From contig JAJRVQ010000179.1 in NCBI GenBank assembly GCA_024277255.1, forward strand, positions 30,436 through 94,435: DNA of 64,000 nucleotides. Direction: 5' to 3'. The position numbers were made by a program, and so were the translations under genes. Position 1 is the stretch's first letter; the number at the start of each line of letters is the position of its first letter. This stretch comes from Acidobacteriota bacterium (GTDB lineage Bacteria > Acidobacteriota > Thermoanaerobaculia > Multivoradales > SZUA-115). The notes under the pieces are model-generated. The model ran no database searches. It was not told the DNA's origin and saw only the letters and a program-made list of their open reading frames with translations. Below, piece by piece: positions 26,181 to 36,583 of the stretch.

Positions 26181-26497
26181 CCAAGAACGAGGGCAACGCG
26201 GTGGACATCGAGGGTGTGCAGAGTGAGGGTGAGACGCTGAGTTTCAGCGCCTCGATGGAGGAGCTGACCGCGATCGTGCAGCGCATCGAGGACGACCAGA
26301 CGGACATCGACGGTCTTGCCGCGGCTTTGCATCGCGCTTCGGAGTTGTTGGAGTTTTGTCGTGGCAAGATCCGCAAGGTGGATCTAGAGGTGTCGCAGAT
26401 CGTCCAGCAACTCGACCGCGCCGACACTGCTGCAAACACCGTCGCGGGCGCTGGCGCCGACAAGACGGTGAGTGATGACGACGCCACGGATGGCTGA
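26177..26497 (+). CDS. xseB: Exodeoxyribonuclease VII small subunit
   Basis: FSASMEELTAIVQRIEDDQTDIDGLAAALHRASELLEFCRGKIRKVDLEVSQIV; ATGA overlap with xseA. Confidence 0.92.
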   Translation: MTKNEGNAVDIEGVQSEGETLSFSASMEELTAIVQRIEDDQTDIDGLAAALHRASELLEFCRGKIRKVDLEVSQIVQQLDRADTAANTVAGAGADKTVSDDDATDG

Positions 26498-28640
26498 ACC
26501 CGCTGAGGCCGCGGCAGCCTCGGAGTACGGGCGGCTGGAATACGCCGACGGTTTCGCCTGGCTCTGGCTCGATGAGCCGGGGCGCAAGATCAACACCCTT
26601 TCGGGACGCTTCTTGGCTTGGTTCGAGGCGGTACTCAGCACCCTCGAAGCTGAGCCGCCGCGCCACGGTCTGGTGATCCTCTCGGCGAAGGCGGACTGTT
26701 TCGTCGCCGGAGCGGATGTCGACGAGTTGTGGCGCTCGAGCGATGCCGGCGAGGTGCGCCGCCTGCTGAGACAGGGTCACGCTTTGCTGCGGCGGATCGA
26801 ACTTATGCCGTTCCCCACGGTGGCGGCGATTCACGGCGCATGTTTGGGCGGAGGGCTCGAACTGGCCCTGGCCTGCGATCGCCGGGTCGCGTCGGAGTCG
26901 GAGGTGACCAGGCTGGGGCTGCCGGAGGTTCAACTCGGCCTGATCCCCGGGCTCGGAGGCAGCCAGCGGTTGCCGCGGCTGATCGGCGTGGCCAGGGCTT
27001 TGCCGCTGATCCTCACCGGTAAGCGTCTGCGGGCGAGCAAGGCGCTGGCGCTGGGGCTGATCGACGCCGCCTGCCATCCCGGGCAGTTGCAGGAGGTCGC
27101 GGCACAGCAGGCTGTGGAGCGTGCGGCAGCTGGGCGGAGAGCTGGGCGGACTCGGAGCTTGAGCTGGCGGGCGAGCGATCTGGCCGCCCGCCTGCCGCTG
27201 ACCAGGTGGTGGATCTTCGCCCGGGCGCGCAAGCGTGTACGCACCAAGACCCAGGGCCATTATCCGGCGCCTCTGGCGGCGATCGACGTGATGGAGCGGG
27301 GCTTGGCGCTGCCGCTTCAAGAAGCGTTGGAGGTGGAGGCGGAAGCCTTCTCGCAGCTGGCGGTTTCGCGCACCGCCAAGGCGTTGATGTCGATTTTCTT
27401 CAGCAAGACCCAAGTCGAGACCAAGGCGTCGCGGTGGGCGAAAGAAGCTCGGCCGGTCTCGCGCGTGGGTGTCTTGGGCGCCGGCTTCATGGGCGCCGGA
27501 GTGGCGCAGGTGCTCTCGAGCGCCAAGCTAAGCGTGGTACTCAAGGACCGGGATCTAGCCACCGTGGGGCAAGGGCTGGCGCGGTGCCGGGAACGGTTCG
27601 ACCAGATGGTGGCCCGCCGCCGCTACCGGCCGAACGAGGCGGCGGAGGCGATGGCTCGCATACAGGCGACCCAGGACTACACTTTGCTCGGACGCTGCGA
27701 GCTGGTGATCGAGGCGGTGGTCGAGGAGTTGGCGGTCAAACAGGCGGTTCTTCGCCAGCTCGAAGCGGTGGCCCGCGAGGATCAGATCTTCGCCTCCAAT
27801 ACCTCGACCCTGCCCATCGCTCGCATCGCTGTCGCCAGCCAGCGGCCCGAACAGGTGGTCGGTATGCACTTCTTCAGCCCGGTGCACAAGATGCCCCTGG
27901 TCGAAGTGATCGCCCATCCGGGCAGCGCGGCGAGCGCCGTGGCCACCGCCATTGAAGTGGGCCGCCGCATGGGCAAGACAGTGATCGTCGTTCAGGATGG
28001 CGCGGGTTTCTTCACCTCGCGCGTCCTCGCCCCCTTCCTCAACGAGGCGGCCTGGTGCCTGGTGCAGGGTGGTTCGATCGAGGAAGTGGATCGAGCCTTG
28101 ACCCGCTGGGGTTGGCCGGTGGGACCCTTGGCGCTGCTCGATGAGGTGGGGCTCGACATCGCCGCCCACTCCGCCGAGGTGTTACAGGCCGAGATGGGTG
28201 ATCGTTTTGCCGCTCCTGAACTCTTCGCGCGGCTGCTGCGCGAAGGTCGGACGGGGCGCAAGGGCAAGGGTGGCTTTTACGACTACTCCGGAGCGAACAA
28301 GAAGGCCGATCGCAAGGTCTACAAGCTGATCGACTGGAAACCGGCGCCGATCGCCGAACAGGAGATCGCCGAGCGGTGCTGGATGCAGATGCTCAACGAG
28401 ACAGCGCGCGCCATCGAGGACGGAGTGATCGAGGATCCGGTCGATATCGATCTCGCAGTGGTCTTCGGCTTTGGTTTTCCGCCCTTTCGCGGTGGTCTGC
28501 TGCGCGAAGCGGACCGCCTCGGCGCCGGCTACGTGGTCGATCGCCTGGATAGCTGGGCCGAGGTCTACGGCGAGCGTCTACGGCCCGCCGAACTGCTGCG
28601 CCGGATGGCCGATCGCGGCGAGAGGTTTCATCAGCGATGA
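26472..28640 (+). CDS. Bifunctional enoyl-CoA hydratase/3-hydroxyacyl-CoA dehydrogenase (FadB/FadJ-like)
   Basis: N-terminal crotonase (GACLGGGLELALACDRRVAS; GLPEVQLGLIPGLGGSQRLPRLIG) and C-terminal HAD (GVLGAGFMGAGVAQVLS; GMHFFSPVHKMPLVEVI). Confidence 0.93.
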   Translation: MMTTPRMAEPAEAAAASEYGRLEYADGFAWLWLDEPGRKINTLSGRFLAWFEAVLSTLEAEPPRHGLVILSAKADCFVAGADVDELWRSSDAGEVRRLLRQGHALLRRIELMPFPTVAAIHGACLGGGLELALACDRRVASESEVTRLGLPEVQLGLIPGLGGSQRLPRLIGVARALPLILTGKRLRASKALALGLIDAACHPGQLQEVAAQQAVERAAAGRRAGRTRSLSWRASDLAARLPLTRWWIFARARKRVRTKTQGHYPAPLAAIDVMERGLALPLQEALEVEAEAFSQLAVSRTAKALMSIFFSKTQVETKASRWAKEARPVSRVGVLGAGFMGAGVAQVLSSAKLSVVLKDRDLATVGQGLARCRERFDQMVARRRYRPNEAAEAMARIQATQDYTLLGRCELVIEAVVEELAVKQAVLRQLEAVAREDQIFASNTSTLPIARIAVASQRPEQVVGMHFFSPVHKMPLVEVIAHPGSAASAVATAIEVGRRMGKTVIVVQDGAGFFTSRVLAPFLNEAAWCLVQGGSIEEVDRALTRWGWPVGPLALLDEVGLDIAAHSAEVLQAEMGDRFAAPELFARLLREGRTGRKGKGGFYDYSGANKKADRKVYKLIDWKPAPIAEQEIAERCWMQMLNETARAIEDGVIEDPVDIDLAVVFGFGFPPFRGGLLREADRLGAGYVVDRLDSWAEVYGERLRPAELLRRMADRGERFHQR

Positions 28641-28825
28641 TTCTCGCCGGCCTACTCTTCGTGGTGTTCGCCTTTCTGTCCGCGGCCGGGGCGGCTTGGA
28701 TCGCCTACGCGGCCAAGCGTCGCCTCGCCCCGGCGGTGCTGGCTGCGCTGGGTACTCTGTTCGCCTTTGTTATCTTGGCTGTTGGCGTGGCGTGGGTGGT
28801 AATGATCAGTATGAAAGTAGAATAG
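28637..28825 (+). CDS. Small two-TM hypothetical membrane protein
   Basis: 62 aa, MILAGLLFVVFAFLSAAGAAWIAYAAKRRLAPAVLAALGTLFAFVILAVGVAWVVMISMKVE; ATGA overlap with upstream gene. Confidence 0.65.
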   Translation: MILAGLLFVVFAFLSAAGAAWIAYAAKRRLAPAVLAALGTLFAFVILAVGVAWVVMISMKVE

Positions 28826-28829
28826 AAAT

Positions 28830-31421
28830 ATGTCTTCACAAGGGTCCGACGACCAAACGGCATTCCCTCGATCCACCACCCAAGGCCCGCGCTCCCGTCC
28901 CCGGCCGCGCCCGCGGCGCCGGCGCTGGTTGCGGCTGCTGCTGGTGCTTTTGGCGCTGCTCTTGGTGGTGGTTGCCGGCGCCGCTTTGTGGCTGCGTCAC
29001 CAGCTCCAAGACAGCCTGCCGCAACTGGAAGGTGAAGTGGCGCTGGCCGGAGTCGCGCTGAGCGCGCCGGTGCGCATCGAGCGTGATGAATTGGGAATTC
29101 CCACCCTGCATGGCGAGGATCGCGACGATCTGGCGTTGGCCACCGGCTTTCTCCACGCGCAGGAGCGCTTCTTCCAGATGGACCTGATGCGGCGCCAGGC
29201 TGCGGGTGAGCTGTCGGCGCTGTTCGGCTCGGCGGCGCTGCCGATGGATCGCAATGCCCGCCTCCACCGTCTTCGCTCGCGGGCCGAGCGTGCGGTGGAG
29301 CGACTTTCGCCGCGGGAGAGAGAGCTGCTCGAATCCTATGCCGCCGGGGTCAACGCCGGTCTGGCGAACCTCGGGGCGCGACCGTTCGAGTACCTGTTGT
29401 TGCGCACCGAGCCGGAGGCTTGGCGGGCCGAGGACAGTTTCTTGGTGGTTCTGGCGATGTACTTCGTCCTCCAGGATTCCGACGGTAGCGCTGAGTCGGA
29501 CCTCGGTCTTCTCTACGATCTGTTTCCCCGCGAGCTGGCCGATTTCTTGGCTCCGCGCGGCACAGGCTGGGATGCCCCGCTGGTCGGCGAGCCCTTCGAG
29601 CCGCCGCCGATTCCCGGCCCGGAGATCTACGACTTGCGTGCCGGATCCGCCGCCGAGCCCTTGGATCGTGCCGCTTCGGCCCGCCGATTGTCGCCCTCCC
29701 CCACACCACCCGCCGCCGATGGCCGTTTCTTGGCTTCGAGGGAGAGGATCTCGGCCTGGCTCGGCGGCATGAGTCTCAGCCCCAAAGAGCGGGCGCAGCT
29801 GGGCTCCAACAACTCCGCCCTGGCGGGTAGCCGAACCGCCTCGGGTGCGGCCCTGGTGGCCGACGACATGCACCTGCCGCTAGGCGTACCCAATACCTGG
29901 TACCGCGCCTCGTTCGTCTTGCCCGCGGACGATGGAGGTGAGGTACGCATTACCGGGGTCACCCTTCCCGGGATTCCCTTGATGGTGGTGGGAAGCAACG
30001 GCCATGTGGCCTGGGGCTTTACCAACAGCTACGGCGATTGGGGTGACCTGGTTGTGCTCGAACAGCCGGCCGGCGACGATCTGCGCTACCGCACGGCGGA
30101 AGGCTTCCAAACGCTCACCCGCTTCGAAGAGGTGATCGAGGTGGCCGGAGGCGAGAGCGAGACGTTCGAGGTCTTCGAGTCGATCTGGGGACCGGTGGTG
30201 GACCGCGACCATCGCGGGCGCCGGCGGGCCCTGCGCTGGGTAGGGCACGATCTGGACGGCTACAACCTGGGTTTGATGGGATTGGAGCAAGCGACCAACC
30301 TGAGCGAGGCCTTCGACGTGGCCCACGTCAGCGGAATTCCGGCACAGAACTTCGTCGCCGGCGATGCAGCGGGTCATATCGGCTGGACGATCGTCGGTCT
30401 GGTACCTCGCCGCGTCGGTGGCGAGTCCGGCTTTGACGGCCGCCTGCCGTCCTCGTGGGCCACCGGGGAACGGGGATGGGACGGTTTCCTCGATTCCTCG
30501 CAGGTACCCGCAATCATCGACCCGCCCGCCGGACAGCTGTGGACCGCCAACGCGAGGGTGGTCAATGGCGAGATGTTGGCGACCATCGGCGATGGAGGGT
30601 ACGACCTCGGCGCCCGCGCCCGGCAGATTCGTGACGACTTGAGTGCTCTCGACGGTGCCTCGGAGCCACAAGATCTACTGGCGATTCAGCTGGATGATCG
30701 GGCCCTCTTCCTACAACGCTGGCACACTCTGCTGCTCGAAGTGCTGGGGCGCCCACATGACAACGACGCAGAGTTGTGGGCTCGAGCACGCCGTTTGGTG
30801 GAGGAAACCTGGAACGATCACGCGGCCCCCGACTCGGTCGCCTTTCGCCTCGTTCGCGGCTTTCGCCTCAGCGTTCAAGAAGAGGTCTTCGATGGGCTGA
30901 CGGCACCGCTCAAAGAGGCCGACGAGCGGTTCAGATGGGGTTCGTTGCCGCAGCGCGAAGGGCCGCTATGGCGTCTGGTCAGCGAACAGCCGCTGCACCT
31001 GCTCGACCCCAAGTACGCCAGTTGGGATGCGATGCTCGAAGCGGTCGCCGATCGGCTGCTGCACGAGGTGGCCGAGGACGGACCGCTCGAAGAACAGACC
31101 TGGGGCAAGATCAACACCCCGCGCATTCGCCACCCATTGAGCCGTGCGGTGCCGCAACTGGCCGGCTTCCTGGATATCGAAACTCCGCCGCTGCCCGGTG
31201 CCACCTTCATGCCCCGCGTGCAAGGCAGAGGCTTCGGTGCCAGCGAGCGCATGGCGGTCAGCCCTGGCCACGAGGCGGACGGCTACTTCCACATGCCCGG
31301 AGGCCAAAGCGGCCATCCACTCTCCCCCTTCTACCGCGCCGGCCACGACGCCTGGGTCGAAGGCCGTCCGACCCCCTTCCTGCCGGGTCCGACGAAGTAC
31401 GAGCTGATTCTGCGGCTGTAA
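28830..31421 (+). CDS. Penicillin acylase family protein (Ntn hydrolase)
   Basis: N-terminal TM; IERDELGIPTLHGEDRDDLALATGFLHAQERFFQMDLMRR; catalytic segment LGSNNSALAGSRTASGAALVADDMHLPL. Confidence 0.92.
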   Translation: MSSQGSDDQTAFPRSTTQGPRSRPRPRPRRRRWLRLLLVLLALLLVVVAGAALWLRHQLQDSLPQLEGEVALAGVALSAPVRIERDELGIPTLHGEDRDDLALATGFLHAQERFFQMDLMRRQAAGELSALFGSAALPMDRNARLHRLRSRAERAVERLSPRERELLESYAAGVNAGLANLGARPFEYLLLRTEPEAWRAEDSFLVVLAMYFVLQDSDGSAESDLGLLYDLFPRELADFLAPRGTGWDAPLVGEPFEPPPIPGPEIYDLRAGSAAEPLDRAASARRLSPSPTPPAADGRFLASRERISAWLGGMSLSPKERAQLGSNNSALAGSRTASGAALVADDMHLPLGVPNTWYRASFVLPADDGGEVRITGVTLPGIPLMVVGSNGHVAWGFTNSYGDWGDLVVLEQPAGDDLRYRTAEGFQTLTRFEEVIEVAGGESETFEVFESIWGPVVDRDHRGRRRALRWVGHDLDGYNLGLMGLEQATNLSEAFDVAHVSGIPAQNFVAGDAAGHIGWTIVGLVPRRVGGESGFDGRLPSSWATGERGWDGFLDSSQVPAIIDPPAGQLWTANARVVNGEMLATIGDGGYDLGARARQIRDDLSALDGASEPQDLLAIQLDDRALFLQRWHTLLLEVLGRPHDNDAELWARARRLVEETWNDHAAPDSVAFRLVRGFRLSVQEEVFDGLTAPLKEADERFRWGSLPQREGPLWRLVSEQPLHLLDPKYASWDAMLEAVADRLLHEVAEDGPLEEQTWGKINTPRIRHPLSRAVPQLAGFLDIETPPLPGATFMPRVQGRGFGASERMAVSPGHEADGYFHMPGGQSGHPLSPFYRAGHDAWVEGRPTPFLPGPTKYELILRL

Positions 31422-31457
31422 GGGGCTGCTCTCGTGAACGGCCACGAGGGTAGCCCC
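31422..31457 (+). terminator. Strong two-part stem-loop after the penicillin acylase gene, no U-tract
   Basis: GGGGCT-g-CTCTCGTG-aacggc-CACGAGgGt-AGCCCC immediately following the TAA stop. Confidence 0.5.
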
Positions 31458-31715
31458 AAGCGCACGGGGAACCTACGGCCAGGCTGAGCCGTCCAAGCCG
31501 GTAGTTGCGATCGGCCCGAGCCGCGCATGCCGGCGCTGAAACAAGGGCCGGTTTGCGGCGTAAGGTCTTTTAGGGAGCAGACGTATAGGAGCTTTCAGGC
31601 GCCGCATTTCAACTGGATGGCCTGAACCCAACAACATTGATTCCAATCAGCGATGCCCTGAGTCTCCGACGCAGACGCAGGGAGGATACGAGGCACAGGC
31701 CTGGGGGATACGACG

Positions 31716-32855
31716 GTGAACGAGAGCTGGAAACGCCAAGTGATACTAGTGCTGGCGCTCGTGGTTGCGAGCGCCGGTTTGATCGGTTGCGGCAACAGGA
31801 GTGACGCCAGCGAGGGGGGCAGCCTCTTCGGTAAGAAGGATGACAAGCAAGTCGAGGAGCAGGCGGTGCCGGTGGCCATTGCGGCTCTCAGCCGTGGCGA
31901 GATCGAGTCCGTGTTGCGCTTCTCGACCAACCTTGAAGCCGAAAAGGAGGTCAAGGTCTACGCGCAGGCGGCCCGCCGGGTGCGCGAGCTGCGGGTTGAA
32001 GAGGGCACACAGGTCTCGCAGGGCCAGCTGCTTTTACGCCTTCAGGATGACGAGCAGCGCACGGCGCTGGCCAAGGTGCAAAGCCAGCTCGACAAGGCGA
32101 GCCGCGAGTACGATCGCCAGAAGCGCCTCTACGCCCAAGAGATGATCAGCGAGCAGGCTTTCAACGACGCCACCTATGAACTCGAACAGCTCGAACTGGC
32201 GCTCGAAGAGGCACAGCGGGCGCTTTCTTACACCGAGGTACGGGCGCCGATTGCGGGCATGATCACCGGCCGTTTGGTCAACCTGGGAGATCAGGTGACG
32301 ATCAACCAACCGCTCTTCGATCTGGTCGACTTCGATTCGATCGTGGCGCGGATCTATGTGCCGGAGAAGGAGTTTCAGCGGCTGACGCGGGGCCAGTTGG
32401 CCCGCATCACGACGCCGGCGTTGGTTGAGAAGAGCTTCACCGGCAAGGTCGAGCGGCTGGCTCCGATCATCGATCCGAAGAGCGGGACGGTCAAGGTGAC
32501 GATCGATGTACCGACCCGGCGCACGGCGCTGCGTCCCGGCATGTATGTCGACGTCGAGTTGGTGACCGCGGTGCATTCGCAGGCTCTGTTGGTGCCCAAG
32601 CGGGCTCTGGTCTACGACAACGACCAGATCCTTCTTTACAAGATGGTCGGCGCCGATCGGGTCGAGCGCACGTTGATCAAGCCGGTCTTGGAGGACAAGA
32701 ACTTCGTCGAGGTGGCCTCGGGGCTGTCTGAAGGGGATGAAGTGGTCATCGCCGGCCAGGCCGGTCTCAAGGATGGGGCACTGGTGCGTCTGGCGGGTGT
32801 CGATGTTGAGAAGGACGAGACTCCCGCCAGCGAGTCGGCGGAGCCGGCGCCGTGA
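31716..32855 (+). CDS. RND efflux periplasmic adaptor (MFP), lipoprotein
   Basis: Lipobox VVASAGLIGCGN; barrel-sandwich hybrid halves (ARRVRELRVEEGTQVSQGQLLLRL; YTEVRAPIAGMITGRLVNLGDQV). Confidence 0.93.
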   Translation: MNESWKRQVILVLALVVASAGLIGCGNRSDASEGGSLFGKKDDKQVEEQAVPVAIAALSRGEIESVLRFSTNLEAEKEVKVYAQAARRVRELRVEEGTQVSQGQLLLRLQDDEQRTALAKVQSQLDKASREYDRQKRLYAQEMISEQAFNDATYELEQLELALEEAQRALSYTEVRAPIAGMITGRLVNLGDQVTINQPLFDLVDFDSIVARIYVPEKEFQRLTRGQLARITTPALVEKSFTGKVERLAPIIDPKSGTVKVTIDVPTRRTALRPGMYVDVELVTAVHSQALLVPKRALVYDNDQILLYKMVGADRVERTLIKPVLEDKNFVEVASGLSEGDEVVIAGQAGLKDGALVRLAGVDVEKDETPASESAEPAP

Positions 32856-35800
32856 GTGGCGAAGATCCGCGGCCTCCATTCGACGGCGATGAGACGCAGC
32901 CGTTGCTGGAGCCGGACTCCGAACCCATCGCGGCCGGCGAGCAACAGGAGACCGCTCCCGAGGTGGGCCTGGTGGCCGAAGAGACCGACGGACCTGCCGG
33001 GAAACCTCCGCTGACCAGCTTCACTACCAGTCGCCCGGTGGCGGTCTTCGTCGTCTTTCTGGCGGCGGTCGTCTTCGGCCTCTTCTCGTACAAGCAGCTC
33101 TCCGTCGCCTTGATGCCGGAACTCAGCTATCCGACGCTGACCGTGCGCACCGAGTATCCGGGAGCCGCGCCGGAGGAGGTGGAGAACGACATCAGCCGCC
33201 CGGTCGAGGATGCGCTGAGCGTCATCGGCGGACTGCGCCACATCAGCAGCATCAGCCGGGCCGGAGTCAGCGACGTGGTTCTCGAATTCTCCTGGGATTC
33301 GTCGATGTCCGATGCGGCCCAGGACACGCTTGAGAAGCTCGATCTGGTTTTCCTTCCCGACGAAGCGCAACGGCCGCTGATCCTGCGCTTCGATCCCTCG
33401 CTCGATCCTGTCATGGAGCTGTCGCTGTCTGGCAGCGGCGAGCGCTACGCCGGGGAGGAGGGGTTGCGCCGTCTGCGGCGGTTGGCGGACCTGCAGATCA
33501 AGCGGGCGCTGGAGCCGATCGACGGCGTGGCCGCCGTGCGCGTGCGGGGCGGACTCGAGGAAGAGATTCACATCCTCATCGACGAGGAACAGCTGCGCCG
33601 CACCGGCTTGGCGATCCAGACGGTGATCGACCGGCTGGCCCAAGAGAACGTCAACGTCGCCGGCGGCACGATCAAGGAGGGACGAACCGAATACATGGTG
33701 CGCACCCTCAACGAGTACGAGAACCTGGATCAGATCGGCAACACGGTGATCGCCACCATCCATGGGCGAGAGGTGCGGATCAAGGATCTTGGCGAGGTGG
33801 TCTGGTCGCACAAGGAGCGGCAGATCCTCACCCGGACGGAAGGCGGGCCGAGCGTCCAGATCGACATCTTCAAGGCCGCGGACGCCAACATCGTGGCGCT
33901 GGCCAAGCGGGTCCAGAAGCGGCTGGGCGAACTCGACATCGAAGAAGAGGCGCGCCCTGCATCGGCCGGCGCCGGTGCAAGGGCCGGTGGCCGCGAGAAA
34001 GCCGGCGGCCTTGCGGTCGAACTCTACCGCAACGAGGGCGCGGTGCTGCAGGTCGTCGCCGATCGCTCGCTGTTCATCGAGAGTTCGATCAACGAAGTGG
34101 TGTGGGCAGCGATCTTCGGCGGTCTGTTTGCGATTCTCATCCTCTTCCTCTTCCTGCGCAATGTGCTGTCCACGGCGATTGTGGCCCTGTCGATTCCGAT
34201 CTCACTGCTGGTCACCTTCGCGCCCCTCAATGTGATGGGCGTGTCGCTCAACATCATGTCGCTGGGCGGTTTAGCCCTGGGCATCGGAATGCTGGTCGAT
34301 TCGTCGATCGTGGTTCTGGAATCGATTTTCCGTTGTCGCGAGGAGGGCGATGGGTTGCGGCAAGCGGCGGTACGGGGGACGCTCGAAGTGCGCGGCGCCG
34401 TCATCGCATCGACGCTGACCTCGATCGCCGTCTTCCTGCCGATGGTCTTTGTCGAAGGAATCGCCGGCCAGGCCTTCGGTGATCTCGGGTTGGCGGTGGT
34501 GGTTTCGCTGCTGGTCTCGCTGGCGGTGGCCGTCTTCTTGATCCCGATGCTGGCCAGCCGTAAAGGAATTAAGGTCGCCATGGGCCCCATCGACGAGGGT
34601 CTGTCCTCTTCCTTCTGGCGCCCCGCCAGCTTGTTCTTCGTCGCCGGGGAGGTACCGCGGTTGGCGAAATGGTGGGCCGGCAGTGCGGCCGATCGGCTGG
34701 CACGCGGCCTCGGTTGGCTGCTCAGGTTGATTCCGTTCGTGCTCGGGATGGTTCTCCTCGTGGTCATGGTGGTCCTCGGGTTGGTGCTCGAAATTGCCGC
34801 CAAGACGGTTGTCGCCCTCTTCTTCCTGCTCGCCTTGTTCTGGCGCTACGCGGTGCGTTGGTGGCTGCTGCCCTCGCTCAAGTTGATCTTCGCTGGGCCG
34901 TTGAGGTTGACCGAGCTGCTCTTGGGAAACCTCCAGCGCGGCTATCCGCCGGTGGTGCGCTGGACGGTGCGCCACGGTGGCTTCATGGCGGTGATCACCT
35001 TGCTGATCTTCGCCGCGACGGTGTGGACGGCTTCCCAGCTGGGAAGCGAGCTGCTGCCGGAGGTGCATCAAGGCGAAGTGACCTTCGAGGTGGCGCTGCC
35101 GGTGGGGACTCCGCTGGAAGAGACCGAGGCCGCCCTGGCTCCGGTGGAACAGGCGATCCTCTCCGCCCGCGAGCACATCGCTTCGCTGATCATGACCGTC
35201 GGCTTCGACCCGGAAAGTTCGCAGCGTTCCGATGAGGGCGAGCACACGGCTCGTTTCAAGGTGCTGTTGGAGAACTCCGATCCGCGCGTCGAGGCGTTGG
35301 TGGTCAACAGGATCCGGGGTTTCCTCAACGAAGTTCCGGACATCGAGGCGCGCGTCGTACGACCGGTGCTGTTCAGTTCGAAGACGCCGATCGAAGTCGA
35401 GGTCTATGGCGACAGTCTGCGGCGGCTCAAAGAGTTGACCGCTCAGGGGCGCGAGGTGATCGCGGCGATGCCGGAGCTGGCCGACGTCGAGTCTTCGTTG
35501 AAGAGCGGAGCGCCGGAGGTGCAGATCGTCTACGACCGCGACCTGCTGGCCCGGTACGGTCTCAACATCCGCCAGGTCGCAGAACTGGTGCGCAACCAGG
35601 TCAAAGGATTCGAGGCGACGCGATTCAACTTGAAGGACCGGCGCGTGCCGATCCTGGTGCGCCTCGGTGCCGAGGATCGCGAGACGGTGGCCGATGTGTC
35701 GAGTATGACGGTCAATCCCTCCGGGGATCGCTCCATACCCCTGTCGGCGGTCGCCGCGGTCACCCTCGGCGAGGGACCGAGCGAAGTACGGCGGATCGAC

Positions 35801-36583
35801 GGCCGCCGCGCCGCACTGATCAACGCCAATATCGCCCAAGGTTCCCTCGGTGGCGCGGTCGAGCGGCTCGACGAAGTACTCGGCTCAGAGTTGGAATGGC
35901 CGGCCGATATGACCTACCTGATCGCCGGTCAGAACCAGGAGTGGGAACAAAGCCGGGGAAGCCTGTTCTTGGCTCTCGCCCTGTCGATCTTCCTGGTCTA
36001 CGTGATCATGGCGGCACAGTTCGAATCGCTGGTCCAGCCTCTGGTGATCATGTTCACCATTCCACTGGCCTTCTTCGGCACCATGGTGGCCTTGTGGATG
36101 TTGGAGATCAGCCTGTCGGTGGTGGTCTTCCTCGGCATGATCATGCTGGCCGGGATCGTGGTCAACAACGCCATCGTGCTCGTCGACTACATCAACGTCT
36201 TGCGCCGTCGCGGCCTGGCCGTCGAGGAGGCGATCATCACCGCGGGCAAGGTCCGGTTGCGACCGATCCTGATGACCACCGCCACCACGGTGCTGGGTCT
36301 GCTGCCGATGGCGTTGAGGCTGGGTGACGGCGCCGAGATCCGCACCCCGATGGCGGTGGCCGTGATCAGCGGCTTGATCACCTCGACCGCCTTGACCCTG
36401 CTGATCATCCCCGCCTTCTATGCTCTTTTCGACCGTTTGCGCCGCCGGCTGTTCGGCGGTGCGGAGGCGATGGAGGGCGAAGAAACTATCGAGTCCGCCG
36501 AGGACGTTGCGGCGATTCCGCCACTCCCCGATTCTGCACTCCCCGACACGGTACTGACCGACCCAGAACCGAGCACACCATGA
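32852..36583 (+). CDS. RND efflux permease (AcrB/MdtB-like), enlarged
   Basis: 1243 aa; FTTSRPVAVFVVFLAAVVFGLFSYKQLSVALMPELSYPTLTVRTEYPGAAPEEVENDISRPVED; GGLALGIGMLVDSSIVVLESIFR. Confidence 0.95.
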   Translation: MSGEDPRPPFDGDETQPLLEPDSEPIAAGEQQETAPEVGLVAEETDGPAGKPPLTSFTTSRPVAVFVVFLAAVVFGLFSYKQLSVALMPELSYPTLTVRTEYPGAAPEEVENDISRPVEDALSVIGGLRHISSISRAGVSDVVLEFSWDSSMSDAAQDTLEKLDLVFLPDEAQRPLILRFDPSLDPVMELSLSGSGERYAGEEGLRRLRRLADLQIKRALEPIDGVAAVRVRGGLEEEIHILIDEEQLRRTGLAIQTVIDRLAQENVNVAGGTIKEGRTEYMVRTLNEYENLDQIGNTVIATIHGREVRIKDLGEVVWSHKERQILTRTEGGPSVQIDIFKAADANIVALAKRVQKRLGELDIEEEARPASAGAGARAGGREKAGGLAVELYRNEGAVLQVVADRSLFIESSINEVVWAAIFGGLFAILILFLFLRNVLSTAIVALSIPISLLVTFAPLNVMGVSLNIMSLGGLALGIGMLVDSSIVVLESIFRCREEGDGLRQAAVRGTLEVRGAVIASTLTSIAVFLPMVFVEGIAGQAFGDLGLAVVVSLLVSLAVAVFLIPMLASRKGIKVAMGPIDEGLSSSFWRPASLFFVAGEVPRLAKWWAGSAADRLARGLGWLLRLIPFVLGMVLLVVMVVLGLVLEIAAKTVVALFFLLALFWRYAVRWWLLPSLKLIFAGPLRLTELLLGNLQRGYPPVVRWTVRHGGFMAVITLLIFAATVWTASQLGSELLPEVHQGEVTFEVALPVGTPLEETEAALAPVEQAILSAREHIASLIMTVGFDPESSQRSDEGEHTARFKVLLENSDPRVEALVVNRIRGFLNEVPDIEARVVRPVLFSSKTPIEVEVYGDSLRRLKELTAQGREVIAAMPELADVESSLKSGAPEVQIVYDRDLLARYGLNIRQVAELVRNQVKGFEATRFNLKDRRVPILVRLGAEDRETVADVSSMTVNPSGDRSIPLSAVAAVTLGEGPSEVRRIDGRRAALINANIAQGSLGGAVERLDEVLGSELEWPADMTYLIAGQNQEWEQSRGSLFLALALSIFLVYVIMAAQFESLVQPLVIMFTIPLAFFGTMVALWMLEISLSVVVFLGMIMLAGIVVNNAIVLVDYINVLRRRGLAVEEAIITAGKVRLRPILMTTATTVLGLLPMALRLGDGAEIRTPMAVAVISGLITSTALTLLIIPAFYALFDRLRRRLFGGAEAMEGEETIESAEDVAAIPPLPDSALPDTVLTDPEPSTP

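Noticed and set aside
34271-35839. 522-aa minus-strand ORF inside the first RND permease
   Set aside because: Antisense shadow; His/Gln/Arg-rich, no recognisable family.
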